Assembly: GCA_013368315.1 (NCBI GenBank)
Contig: JAACJM010000018.1
Coordinates: 744,001-808,000, forward strand
From: Tetrapyrgos nigripes
Lineage: Eukaryota; Basidiomycota; Agaricomycetes; Agaricales; Campanellaceae
Direction of reading: 5' to 3'
Length of the DNA: 64,000 nucleotides
Position 1 is the stretch's first letter. Each line of letters opens with the position of its first letter. Shown one piece after another: positions 45,843 through 56,731 of the stretch. The notes under the pieces are model-generated. The model was not told where the DNA came from. It ran no database searches and saw only the letters and a list, made by a program, of their open reading frames with translations. The position numbers were made by a program, and so were the translations under genes.

Positions 45843-46986
45843 CCCAGTGAAAACCTGCTATGCGCAGGTCCGCGTTGGTATGCGCAAATATGCGAAATAT
45901 GCGCTCATCTGCGTATTTCTGCGTATTTCTGCGCAATTTCCCAATCTGGAATTGAGTGACGTCATGTCGTCTATCTCACTTCTTTCCAACGCGATAGTTT
46001 GGGCTTAGAATTTTTTTTCTCGTCGTCGGGAATCGACGGTGCTTCCTCTTCCCCAAAAAAACTTCGACGTCACCCAACGTGACGGCTGCCCCAGAAAAAC
46101 GACAGGCCGCCCCAAAGTTTCCTGCCTTCCTTTCTTCCCTACCACCGTCTCCTCTCGTCTCTTCCTCTCCTCATCGTTCTCCTCCCTCCCTTCTCTCTAT
46201 CTTATGCATACAGTATATCTACTGAGCCAGACACATGGCGAGGTGAGTCTCTTCTCCAATTCGTGACTTCTGGACTGCTGACATGCGTGACACGACGCCT
46301 TCCTTTTAAACTACAGAAGTACGGACATGATAAAGGGCAAGACAATTTGGAAGCGGCTCAAGGCATGTGTCTCTTCGTCTTGGCCCATCGGATACTGACC
46401 GTCGTACTCTAGATGCTGGAGAAGTCGCAGATCGTGCATAGGTAAGATATCCTTTTCCCCAGAATTCCCAGTCACTGACTATCACGATGATATCCAGGGC
46501 AAACACCAACCGTACGTGTTTTTGCGCGCATACACCCATCTCGTGTTCTCAGGAAAGAAAGGTGAGGGTGCTGTTTTGCTCCCTTTGGTGTAAACAGACA
46601 TTTACTCAGTCATTTAGGATCTTGGAAGCATTGGTCGGAGGCGGTTCAGATGGTTTTTATGGAGTGTTGTGTTGAGGAAGCAGACTTAGTACTGGTTGTA
46701 TCTACAGTAGTCCTAGATGGGTGTATGTAGTAGATAGTATTGTGAATAATAATACGTACAATTTACTATGAACGGATACCAATATGAGGGAGTAATATAT
46801 GCAGTGGTAGCATCGAGGGTATATAGCGCATAGCTACGCAGATCCTCGATAGATTGACGCATACCATCGCAGCTGTACGCATTCGTACGCAGATGAGCGC
46901 AAATTTACTAGCAGGCGCAGATGAGTGCATATTTGCGCATATTTCGCATACCAACGCGGACCAGCGCATAGCGGGTTTTCACTGGG
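45843..46986. mobile_element. 1144-bp terminal-inverted-repeat element
   Basis: Both termini begin CCCAGTGAAAACC. About 70 bp of inverted repeat follow with three or four differences (shared GGTCCGCGTTGGTATGCG). The ends are rich in TGCG words. The duplicated target ATTGCAG is 7 bp. The interior has no transposase, so the element depends on another's enzyme. The TIR start and target length suggest hAT- or P-like relatives, but 7 bp is not diagnostic. It sits exactly at a family X splice acceptor. Confidence 0.88.
46233..46590 (+). other. Possible spliced mini-gene inside the inverted-repeat element
   Basis: ATGGCGAG followed by GTGAGT, an acceptor at about 46315, then DMIKGKTIWKRLK with a GC-type donor, MLEKSQIVH with a GTAAGA donor and a last frame. 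The donor and acceptor series is suggestive of a captured host gene fragment, but the exons are very short and no family is recognised. Confidence 0.25.
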
Positions 46987-48023
46987 ATTGCAGAGTCTTC
47001 CTATGCGCTTCTTCACCTGACGAATCAGGTCAAGAAGCACTGGATTGGGTCTTTCGTCCAAGATGGTGATGAGTTGGTTGTTTTTAGAGGAGTTGAGGAG
47101 AATGTGATGGGTGCGTGGACTTGCCTATCTTCTTATTCTTTCTCTTTTGTTGTCTTTCGTCGTTTTCCTCGCTCTCGTCTCCTAGCTACACCTGTCCCTT
47201 CTCCCACCTACTTGCCTTTTCTACCATTCCTAATTTCTCTATACTTTATTCCTGCCCTTATTTCTATCTGGCTTGTCATCCATTGACCACGTCTTCACCA
47301 GCGCTGATACCCCTCACTCCAGAAAAAGACCACGACCTCATCCGAGACTCCGCTCGTTCCCTCATGGTGTATATATAATCAAAATCTGTCTCTGACCAAC
47401 CAGAGAGAAAGCTATCGATTGTGTTGGAGTACATCCCAGGGAAGGTGACGGGTACGTTGGATCGGTTGATTGCGCTTTATCGGTAAGTTTTTCTTCCTTG
47501 CATTGGCGGAAGTCTTCTCGTTTAGCGTATCTTCTCTCCTTCATACCTGCTCTGCCTTCCTTTTGCGTTTGCCTTTTTATTTACCTCTTTTATCCACGTC
47601 AGTCTACCTATATGCTAAAATCCTCTTCTCCTCCCATCCTCCTGATATTCATTCCTTCATCTTTACACTGGAGGCGAGCTCATGGGAAGCGAGTCCTTCT
47701 GCTGCTTGACGGGAAGCAGACATTGTCCTTAGACCCTGCTCCTCACCGGTAATCATAAGGATGAAACAATAAACCTTGGACCAAGATGAAATTAATTAAC
47801 ACACAGATCCTGGATTGGGCGACAAGTCCATGAGATTTCTCCTAAACATTTCTATATACTAGTACACAGTAAAGGGTATGATGAAGTGTTGGTAGCTGTG
47901 CTGAACCAGAATGGAGAGTATGTAGAAGCTGCGAGTATGGCTGTACTAGACCTTGATATAGTGGCCCCAAATCAGATTTGGGTGCCACCGTTGAATGACT
48001 CGCTGGAGCAGAAGATAGGCTGA

Positions 48024-49359
48024 AGAATTTCTAAAAATAGAAGGGAATAAAAACCGACTATAAGGTAGAAGGATCAAGGTAGCAATAAAACTGGGGAAAG
48101 ATGCCACTGCTTCGCATGGCAAATTACGAGGCCTAAGATAATATGACCAAAAAAGGTCATCGCTACTAAGGAATAGGCAACATACTGAATCCGTCCCTCC
48201 AAACTCAGCTTCCGGTATACCGTAGTGATCTTCGCATACCTTCCGATCTCTCCCAAATCCATAGACGCGTCACTAAACGGAAATAGAAAGGATGATGGGC
48301 ATATGAAGGAATAAATGAATAGGGAGGAGGGACGATCCATGTCCAGCGAAGCTGGCAAACCCGATTACTATTTTTTCTATCTCATTCTAATTTATCATGC
48401 ACGCTAATCGTCCTTTTCCTAACTCTATCACAGGCCATCTCTAACCAGACAACCAGAGCCTGACCAAACCATGAAACCCATCCAAAACTCCAATTACAAT
48501 GAAAATTGATGAAAAAGGGAAGACGAGAAGAACTACGCCCACTTCGTTTCTGAGAGAGAGCGTTAATGGCATCATCTGCAGCATGACGTCATGGTCTTCA
48601 ACGTCAACGGTCCTTGGACCCGGTCCAGACCGAGTCTAGACTTTTCGGTTGTCAGGAAGGGTAGAGACCGGCCTAGGGGTGGGAGACTGAACCTGTGGAA
48701 ATTTTTTTGAGGTCGACCTAAGTTAACTCAGCCTAAAGGCCTCGTAACCGGGTGGTAGAAATAGAAGGCAAACTCATCATTGCGTTTCAAACACCGTAAA
48801 ATGTGGTGCAGTAGAGGGTAGAAGGCATAATTTGTGCAAGTATAAATTTGGGGGTAGAAAGGTGTCGAAAGAATGGTGCATCACAGAAGAGACAGTGGAA
48901 GAGAACGATATAATGATATTGTGCAGTAGAGACATATCATAGAACATGGTAATGTTACGCACTAGCTCAGTCGAGGTGAAAGCAAGGTGGAAGGCAACAA
49001 AATGGATCAGTATACCTCTAAAACTCCTCTTCCAGAATCTTGCCTGTTTTTGGCGAGAAAAATCGAAGTGGTGTCTGTGGTAGCGAGAATGGGGAGTGGC
49101 GGGCTGACGACAGAAACATGTATATTGTTGGTTGAGACTTGAAGGAGAGACGAAATCTGCCTGCAGTGAAAACAACACGAATTTGTGTGGCAGCAGGTGG
49201 TACCAAAACAGATTCTGACACCAGTATATGAGTGAGAGAGATAGAATGGAATGAGAAGCGAAAGCAAAAAGGTAGAGGATGAGGAGGATGGACAAGACGA
49301 CGACGCGACAAAGGACAAGCGACGCGTCACCAGTTGTCATCCTTTCTCGCGCTGTTTCT
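48024..49359. other. No certain gene
   Basis: Several open frames (48777-49340 minus among them) lack domain similarity and overlap in other frames. Confidence 0.35.
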
Positions 49360-49690
49360 ATATATCATGGACCTCATAGTGAGGGTCGTGTCGCCCAATC
49401 CCGGATTTGTTTCCTCGTGGCAGCTCATGGGCCCAAGTCAAACTTGGGCCCTTCTGTTTCATGATTACTGGTGGGGAAGCAGGTCTAAGGTCAATGTCTG
49501 CTTCCCGTCAAGCAGCAAGAGGGCTCGCTTCCCATGAGCTCGCCTCCAGTGTTATATCCCATACCGCCCAGACTCAGTCATGGTAGGCACCCGAAGCCGA
49601 AAAACTTGGCAGATCGGAAAAGGCACGATGGACAGTGTGTCGAGATATTGTTTGAGGCATTCCCTTATGAGTGATCTGATTAAATTTCAT
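49360..49690 (-). pseudogene. Family X copy 6 (exon C-D region, inverted), then a family A piece
   Basis: The complement of 49461-49552 matches 47665-47757 (93 bp, roughly 90% identical). The complement of 49370-49400 (GGGATTGGGCGACA) matches the start of exon D. A perfect 10-bp-stem hairpin, GGGCCCAAGT...ACTTGGGCCC, at 49429-49451 corresponds to the imperfect palindrome in exon D at 47972-47995. 49565-49690 (+) matches family A. Confidence 0.55.
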
Positions 49691-49849
49691 ACTACTTTCA
49701 ATGTACATGCCTTCTTTCCTTTTCACTTTTCATTTTTCATTTTTCATTTTTTCATTTATATCTCTTATCTCTGTCTCCTGTTTTAATTAATTCCCGACGT
49801 CGTATACATATTGTTTGTTGCTGAGAGTGTTGGACGAGCGTATGCTAAC

Positions 49850-50130
49850 TTATGATTTGACTAGGTCCCAATCATAGTCGTCCGCCCCGAACGTAAAGTG
49901 AAAAAGATTATTGAGAAAAGACGGGCAGATCCGAAGAGGGGTCTGGGGGGGCATTTTGCGATTGATTCGACGTGAGGATGTGAGAGGATCAAGGGAGGGA
50001 GAGAGGGTGGAGGATGGACATTGGACAGAGGGGTGAGTTCTTGCGCCTCGGGCGCTGGTATAGGATGATATTTGGAAGGTATTTTTAATATACAATGCTA
50101 TCCTAATGCTAATGCGAGTGCTATGACATT
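49850..50130 (-). repeat. Repeat family D, copy 1
   Basis: The complement contains CATTAGGATAGCATTGTATA followed by TTAAAAATAC and CCTATACC, also found at 54420-54490 (+). It adjoins the 3' end of the F-box-like pseudogene. Confidence 0.55.
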
Positions 50131-50135
50131 CAAGA

Positions 50136-51515
50136 CTACCTTCCAAGCCAACTTGAGACAACCAATTCCATATCAAGATCATGCGCCAAGCAGAAGGAAG
50201 TCAAGCAAGTTCTAAGCTCCTCCAATCTGTTGGGCAGCCTGAGACGCGTTAAGCACTCATATTTAGCGTGGTTTCCCGGTGAACCCACTTCAATCTTTGC
50301 TCTTTTGAGTGGTTTAACCAGGCTAGCATCAACATCTCCCTGTCGTACACCACTACGAAACTTGATCACCCTGGCCATCAGGTCAACATTGAACACGATG
50401 AGGTCATCGAGCTGTTGGAATTCCAAAACTGTCAAATTGGGCAGGAAAGTTGTCGACCCATGTCCAGTCGTTTAAAAAATTCTGGACGAATTCGTCGGGA
50501 ATATCAGGGCCACATTCTTGAAGATAAAGCTCCTCAAGTGTGGGGAATCTTTCGAGCAACCTGCACAACTCGTCATTGACATGTTCCAGCTTTAGGTCTA
50601 GAACACGAAGACAAGGGAAAGCGTGAACCCTAAACGCAGAGACCAAGTTGGATACTCGGAGATGATCTAATGTTGTCACCGTGAGGTGGTGTAATTTGGG
50701 CATGATCATCAAAGCGAGTAAACCAGCGTCAAAATGCTCGCCTGAGATTGCCAATTTCTCGACATCGGGTAGGGTAATGGGAGATTGTCCATTTGCTTTG
50801 GGATGGTTAAAAAAATAGTTTTGAAGGACCAAATTCTTCACTCGAGCTGCCTGTCGCAGAATGACCAAAGGCCAGCGAACGTATTCGAGATAAAGAGAGG
50901 TCAAATCCAACCATGGCACTCCAAAGATGTCTGAATCATGTAGGCGTGACAGTCGAACTTTTTTCAGAGTGGTGGCAGACGCCAAAACGCCTGTAAGACT
51001 TTTCGAGAGAGTAGGACAAGCGATGAATGTGGTGACGAGATGAAGAAACCGAAGGGAAGGAAAACATGACTGGATCTCCCAGAGTATCCCCAGGTCACTA
51101 GAGTTCCATTCAACTTGGAGCGTGAGCCGTCTCCATCTCGACGCGGTCGGGATCAGCATGGCCAAAATAGGATGCAAGTCGCTCTGCTGAGAGGAACAGT
51201 ATGGCACCTTCTGCAACACAACATCTAATGAGACGGCCTTGGAGCGTTGTAAAGAGCTCCCAATACGACAAGGGTGCCTCAAAGGAGACATAATGGCGGG
51301 GTGACTCTCTGAAAAGGACAAATACATGCCTCCATAGAAAAGGTAGAGCCAAACATATATCTCTCCAACGGGCACAGGCTTGGCACAGGCCCAGCTCAAG
51401 ATCCAAGGAGCTGGAATGGGTTGTACACGTACATGTACACCATAGATTGTGGTAGCAAGAGACGGGTTCTTGTAATTCCCATCACGGATGTACATTTCGT
51501 GGGGATCCAATTTGA
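50136..51515 (-). pseudogene. F-box/LRR-like protein, frameshifted
   Basis: Frames on the minus strand give APWILSWACAK, then in another frame ARWRDICLALPFLWRHV. Back in the first frame come SKAVSLDVVLQKVPY, ASRWRRLTLQVEW, LRFLHLVTTF, FPCLRVLDLKLEHVNDEL and LERFPTLEELYLQECGPDIP. A further shift near 50435 leads to FQQLDDLIVFNVDLM. The PWILSxVCxxWRDICLALPxLW block and the leucine-rich segments are typical of Agaricomycete F-box proteins, substrate adaptors of SCF ubiquitin ligases. The F-box itself is not seen before 51515. Two compensating shifts near 51390-51330 and one near 50435 break the frame; sequencing error cannot be excluded. Confidence 0.6.
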
Positions 51516-52479
51516 CCTGGAAAGGCGATCAGAACGGAAAATAGCCTTCAGTGAGGATAAGTACTGATGATGCTAGGGCAAAATTGAGCAGAGACGATGC
51601 CAAAAAGTGAAGGGACGGTGTGGTGGAAGGAAGAGAAAGTGGCAGGCAAGGAACAAGGGGCGATTGTTTCAACTGTCATCAACATGCAGTTTAGGGTCTA
51701 TTTGGTCTTGGATATCGGATCTGCTCTTACTAGCAGAAAGTTATGCGTCTCGTAGAGTCCCAGTTCATTGAAGCCACTGAACAAGCCCTTTACAACGACA
51801 AAGCTTCCCTAGTTCTCCCCCATGCCCCAATCACGTGCTGATACACGTGACTTCTAGAAGGCTATAGCAATGTAGCGAGCATCTTTCAATAACAACGCCG
51901 TCGACTATCGGTTAATTCGCCTGCCCGAGTTCGGGTCAGGGCCTGTTCGACGAGGTTTCGATTTTCTTAGGGCTCACTTTCTTTTTTGTAAATATTGTTG
52001 GTGTAATAATTTTATTCTTCAAATACCAGTTGACCGCTGTCCTAATCTCTTCTATGAATGAGTAGCAACACGCAACGCGCTGATATGGTAGGTTAGGTGC
52101 TGCAAAAGACGTTTCAGTCAGTACCATGAAATTCAAGTAGCAGGTACAGTATGTTCTACATACCCCCAGGAGCTACATTATGGTTAAGAAAGCATGTTGT
52201 CATTGCTGGAAATGGTTTGCATCCTCGCCTGAGGCCCCTACCCAAATGAACCAAATGACGGGCTTTGGTAGGGCTTTGGCAGTCTCGTACTTACCCACTA
52301 TTAGGGCTTCGGCATGCTTACAGTCTTTCTGCCATCTTGAAAATTTTTAAATTTAAATTAATTGTACATATAATCAATTTTAGAGCCTTAGACCACCTTT
52401 CTATGAGGTAAAAAGTGAGCAAGATGCGAAAGAGGATTGAGGCAAGGATTTGAGACGCGTCGCAAAGTCACGTGCTACA
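51516..52479. other. Intergenic, no gene seen
   Basis: AT-rich in the second half, with no recognisable coding exons or RNA gene. Confidence 0.4.
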
Positions 52480-53110
52480 CCATGTGATTGGGGCAAGGGG
52501 GGAGGACTAGGGAAGCTCAACGACAACGCCAACAATGACCTTCCTCCGCAATCTAGGATGCACCGCTGTTATCTGGTACTCTTTCGTTCTCATGCACCAG
52601 CATCTGTCTTTTGGCGTCAACGTCTTCAAGGCCGTCAACAGCAACCAGAAGTGGGACTGGCTATTTGCTTGATTCGCCTGAGACAACATATTGACAGTGG
52701 GACATCCGTCCTCAAAAACCATCAACACCCTCAATGTCAACCGTCTTTCTGCCCACCTACAGCCATGCCATGTACCAAACTCCAGCCCTGGACATACACA
52801 CAAAATATCTTTCAATACGTTTCAAAAACCCTGTTGTGAGTATACGGTGAGGAGTAGCCACTGGAAATCAATGTGAGTGTTCCTTCATTTCTTCTCTTGT
52901 CCTATCCTTCCTTATTCTCGTCACCTTTCCTATCTCTGCTCGGTTTTCTCTTTTAATGAGATATTCTGCTAATGTTATGTTGTAGGGTTTCCCTATGTGC
53001 CTCCTCTCCCAGCGAGTAAAGCGAGAAGGGCTGGATGGGGCACTAGAGTTGGGGACGAAGTGGTGGTGTTTAGAGGCATTAAGGAACATGTCCTAGGATG
53101 TCTTGGGTAC
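52480..53110 (+). pseudogene. Family X copy 4, exons A and B
   Basis: 52735-52870 reads NVNRLSAHLQPCHVPNSSPG and SFNTFQKP with a GTGAGT donor at about 52871. 52985-53106 reads GFPYVPPLPASKARRAGW, then GDEVVVFRGIKEHVLG, before a GTACG donor. The match to copy 2 exon B (GDELVVFRGVEENVMG) is clear. Exons C and D are not seen downstream. Confidence 0.55.
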
Positions 53111-53279
53111 GTTTGCCTGTTTTCTTTCCCCACTATTGTCTCCTGTCTTTTGCTCGTTTTTATCCCCACCACCACCTTACTGTCCTTCCTCCGGCACACT
53201 TCATTCTCCGTCCCCTTCCTTGTACTACCTTTGTTACCCTAGTCCCTTCATTCTGTCTTCGTTACGCTTGGTAAGTTAG

Positions 53280-53980
53280 TTCAGTTTGGATTTCGGTGTG
53301 TTTTTACCTTTCTTTTATCTGCCTTTTCTGAGCCTTCTCCCTCACATCCATTTCTCTGCGGCCTGTTCTCATCATGGGTTTTGTACCCTCTTCGTCCCTT
53401 CCACTTCAATTTTTCTGCTCTTTTCCCCTGTTCTCGATTTACAGTTGAATGACTCTTTCCCGCTCCTTTTCCTGCTCTTTTTCCCATTCGCTTTCTCTCC
53501 TTTCTTGCCTTTGTTCTCTCACATATTTCACTGTTTCATGCACATACGCTAACCAAACACTGCTATTCCCTGTTCTCCCATCCCTCTACCCGTCCCAGCA
53601 GACACAGATCCACAAGAACCTCACTTCACGCTTTATCTGCCCCCTCATATCCAAATCCCCCGACATTCCCTTCCCCCCCTTGTCCTCCCTTCGCCCCTTT
53701 AATACACATACCCACCTACACTCACCAAGATCCTCATCAAATGTAGGGAAGAAAAAAAATGCGGAAACGCCAAGAGAAAGACAAAACAGCCTATCCATAC
53801 TCACAGCCTAATACCTCAAGTTCTGCTCTCAACACATGCTCAAACCTCACAGTCCCCATCCCCATGCTCATCCCCGTTGCTTTCGCTCTGGCTCTGGCTC
53901 TCTTTCCTGATTGCCCAATTGGCCATAGTACCTCTAGTTAGCCATTTTATTGTTCTGGGTATCAAAAACACCGAAATTTT
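53280..53980 (+). repeat. Repeat family A, copy 4 and adjoining repeat
   Basis: CTTTTCCCATTCGCTTTC...CATGCACATACGCTAACC (53480-53555) matches copy 3. 53730-53880 (ATGTAGGGAAGAA, CTCAACACATGCTCAAAC, CATGCTCATCCCC) matches the last 160 bases of the window. Confidence 0.55.
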
Positions 53981-54399
53981 AGGTGTTCCAAATGTCTCGG
54001 TTGGAATTGTCACGAAGGCTTACAGGATTGCAGTAACGGATATATGTATAGTTAGGAGAGGTGAAGGAGGGAGGGCTTGCATGATGGAGATGATGAGAAG
54101 AACGTGGATGAAGGCGAGAGAGAGATTGAAAGCTATTTCACAAATACAGTATGTCTATGTTTTACTACCCTTGTCTTTTGTCTGCCCGGAAACTGATGAA
54201 GAACAGCTTGTACTGTAGAGTTACACTGTTTTTTTTGATTGAGCATAGGCGAAGCTTGGATAAGGGGAATGTGAGGAGGGGTAGGGCTATGGAATTGGGC
54301 AGGGTAAGGAGGGGGAAAAGAGGGAGAAGGATGGTGGAGGTCATGAAGAAGAGGTTGTGGGCATTGGCATTGAATAGTAGCTTGATTAGAACACATATA

Positions 54400-54600
54400 T
54401 TTCATGAAATATGCCATAGTACTCACATTAGGATTAGAATAGCATTGTATATTAAAAAATACACTCCAAATCTCTTCCTATACCGATGCTTACAGCAGCA
54501 TGGAATCTACCAAGAAATCACCTCTCTGTTCATCGCCTCCCTACCTTTATCTCTCAACCAACCACCAAATCAAGCTGCCTCCCCATGGGGCTGAATTGAA
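54400..54600 (+). repeat. Repeat family D, copy 2
   Basis: Shares CATTAGGATTAGAATAGCAT, TGTATATTAAAAA and CCTATACC with the complement of 49850-50130. It lies just upstream of the CACTA element. Confidence 0.55.
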
Positions 54601-54814
54601 TGATATTGGAGAGGTAGTGTGAATTGGAGTGTTGTCGAGGAGGGAAATTTTTTCGCATACACCAGCCATGCGATAGGCTTCCCGAAAGTGGCGAAAATGA
54701 TTAATTGCTGTCTTGATTTCCTCTAGAGTCGGTTCATCCAAAGTGTTGCAGCAGACAAGATTGCAGAAGTTCATGAAGGCAGACAAGGCGTACAAACCAG
54801 GAAGGAACTATTGT

Positions 54815-54817
54815 GAG
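54815..54817. repeat. CACTA target-site duplication (left)
   Basis: GAG, matched by GAG at 60179-60181. Confidence 0.6.
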
Positions 54818-55245
54818 CTCTGTGCCGGTAGCATAACTTTTTTTTCAACCAATGAAATGAAGCTATGGCAGACTATTTTTTACTCTACACTAGCTTGCTT
54901 ATAGGTTTAGTATCATGCTAAAATCTAGGCTAAAATGTATGCTATAGGAGGCGTATTTCAGCCAATGGTCAGTTTCGAGAATCTGGATGTCATAGTGACA
55001 TATTCAGTCTATGGTAGCCTTATTTCCAATCCAAGCATAGCATAGATTTTACCATCTCATAGGCTACTTTCAAGGCTAGCATAGATTCAAAAGAGGACCA
55101 TAATTGAGCTGTTGCACTCGCTTTCATTCATATGCTATTGAAAAGAGAGTATACTAAACATGTGGCAATGACAGCGTGGTTTTCTATGTAGAAGTAAAGA
55201 AGTTGATATAGTGTGGGAGCCATCATTGAGTCAACTGTCATCCCA

Positions 55246-56584
55246 TGTCAGCTCATTCTTCCTCGTCCCCAACAGCTACCTGCTTCCCCTTCCCCTTCCC
55301 CTTACCACTCACAGGTCCAGCCTCAGCCTCCTCCTCTCCTTCTTGTTCCTCCTCTTCTTGTTGCTCATCATTGGAAGCATTCCCACCATCTACATCACGC
55401 CATACATGTTGGTTTGCACGCTTGCTGCTATTAGTCGATGAGGATTTGCGTTTGCGAGTTACAGAACTGGTAAAAATGGATTTTTGTTGGCATGAATGGT
55501 CATGTTTGGCTGCATTTCCTTTCAAGTAAGCGTACTTGGCTGAAACTGTTGCAACACCAGACTGGTAGCACTTTTGGCGCTGATTACCAAGGTATTGGTT
55601 GATGATGGCAATGGTAGCCCAGTCACCAATGGTCGTTTGTGCATCTGGTCAATCTGTAAGTCTCTTTTCTCTCTCTCCAGGCGGGGATTACTCACAGCAT
55701 CCTGATATGTCGCCCTTTGGCTTATAGGTTGCTCGTTCCACGGCGTCATGACGTTCATCCCACTTGCATAGAAGAGCTGATGGGCACTAGCCTGTTCATA
55801 TGTACATATGGTACTGTCAGTAAGAAAGACACGAGTGAGTAACAGTGGCTCACAGCGATTGCACTATATATCACTTTCTCTCCATCTAACTTCATTTCCT
55901 TGCAGATATTCCAGTTTGAACCTCAAGGTTGAGGAATTTGCTGCTGGGTGGCTTGGTTTTCACCAAGTTTGTGTTGGAGCTCAGCACTAGTGGCTTCTGA
56001 CTTTGCAAGTTTTGCTGCGGTAAAGGTATGTCACATGTTTGTTGCTATGGGTTATGGAAGGACTGACCTTGCAGTGCAGCAAGCAAATCATCCTGTCCGG
56101 TGCTTTCATCCATGTGATGGAGTGGATGAGGCTCGGCCGCCTTGTCAGAGACCTGTACAGGTACACCATCATGTTCCCTGTTGTTGTTGTCGACGCTGTC
56201 TCTTCAATGGCGAGAATGGTGCTTCGACATATTCACTTTTTTTAGAGCTTCTGGTGAACAGTATGGCTGGTGTCAGTCTATGTTTGTGTATCTGTAAGTT
56301 TACTCACTTTCACTTGCCTGGCATCTTCTAATAAGTTCTTCATAGGTTGGCTGCTCCAAGTTAGTGTTGGTGCCAGTGGCCAGTGGGCTGCAGTTGTTTT
56401 CGTTGGCTGGTTTGTGACTCGAGGCTTGGGGCCTGGAAGAGGTATTTTTTTTCTTTGCTGCTGCACTGTTCGTGGACTTATTTTTTGTAGACGTGGGGGT
56501 CACAGTTGCATTAGGTGCTGTCAGTGTCTTTGATGGAGTAGAGGATGTGCCAGTCCCAGTGTTGCTTCTGGTACCTGGTGCCAT
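55246..56584 (-). pseudogene. CACTA accessory protein (multi-exon)
   Basis: The start MAPGTRSNTGTG is at 56584. Exon 1 (56308-56584) is Ser/Thr/Asn/Lys-rich and ends NLEQPTYEELIRRCQAS before a GTGAGT donor. Later exons include PFSPLKRQRRQQQQG and DKAAEPHPLHHMDESTGQDD (about 56070-56250), then AIINQYLGNQRQKCYQSGVA and KYAYLKGNAAKHD. It finishes in an acidic and Lys/Gly tail (DEQQEEEEQEGEEEAEAGP, KGKGKGKQ). From memory, fungal CACTA elements commonly carry such a basic/acidic partner gene opposite the transposase; its role is uncertain. Not every intron could be fixed, so integrity is unclear. Confidence 0.55.
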
Positions 56585-56731
56585 GATGGTAAGAGTAGGA
56601 GATGCCAGAGCGTGACGTACGTTGTGTTGGCAGCAACAAAATTTTTGTAATAAATCATGTGATATATTATTTGTTTTTCCACCAAGTTCGCTGAATCCTA
56701 CCTCCCCCTTGGATGAATCTCTGCTCTTGCC
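56585..56731. promoter_or_regulatory. Shared divergent promoter region of the CACTA element
   Basis: Only 147 bp separate the two divergent start codons, so both promoters must lie here or overlap the genes. A TGATATATTATT TATA-like word sits near 56660. No other site can be assigned. Confidence 0.35.

Larger units (their letters stand above)
45400..48023 (+). pseudogene. Family X copy 2, most complete copy, function unknown
   Basis: Exon A (about 45590-45715) encodes TLKVSFDTFENPTASMFSFT and RSPSDGYVRNRNTR and ends at a GTGCG donor. Exon B (46994-47120) encodes QEALDWVFRPRWDGDELVVF and RGVEENVMGAW. Exon C (about 47320-47480) encodes DQPERKLSIVLEYIPGKVTG and LDRLIALYR, but has an in-frame TAA near its start. 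Exon D (47807-48023) joins in frame: SWIGRQVHEISPKHFYILVH, YVEAASMAVLDLDIVAP, ending LEQKIG and a stop. I do not recognise the protein. The intron before exon B was later invaded by the inverted-repeat element at 45843-46986. Six copies occur in this window. Confidence 0.5.
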
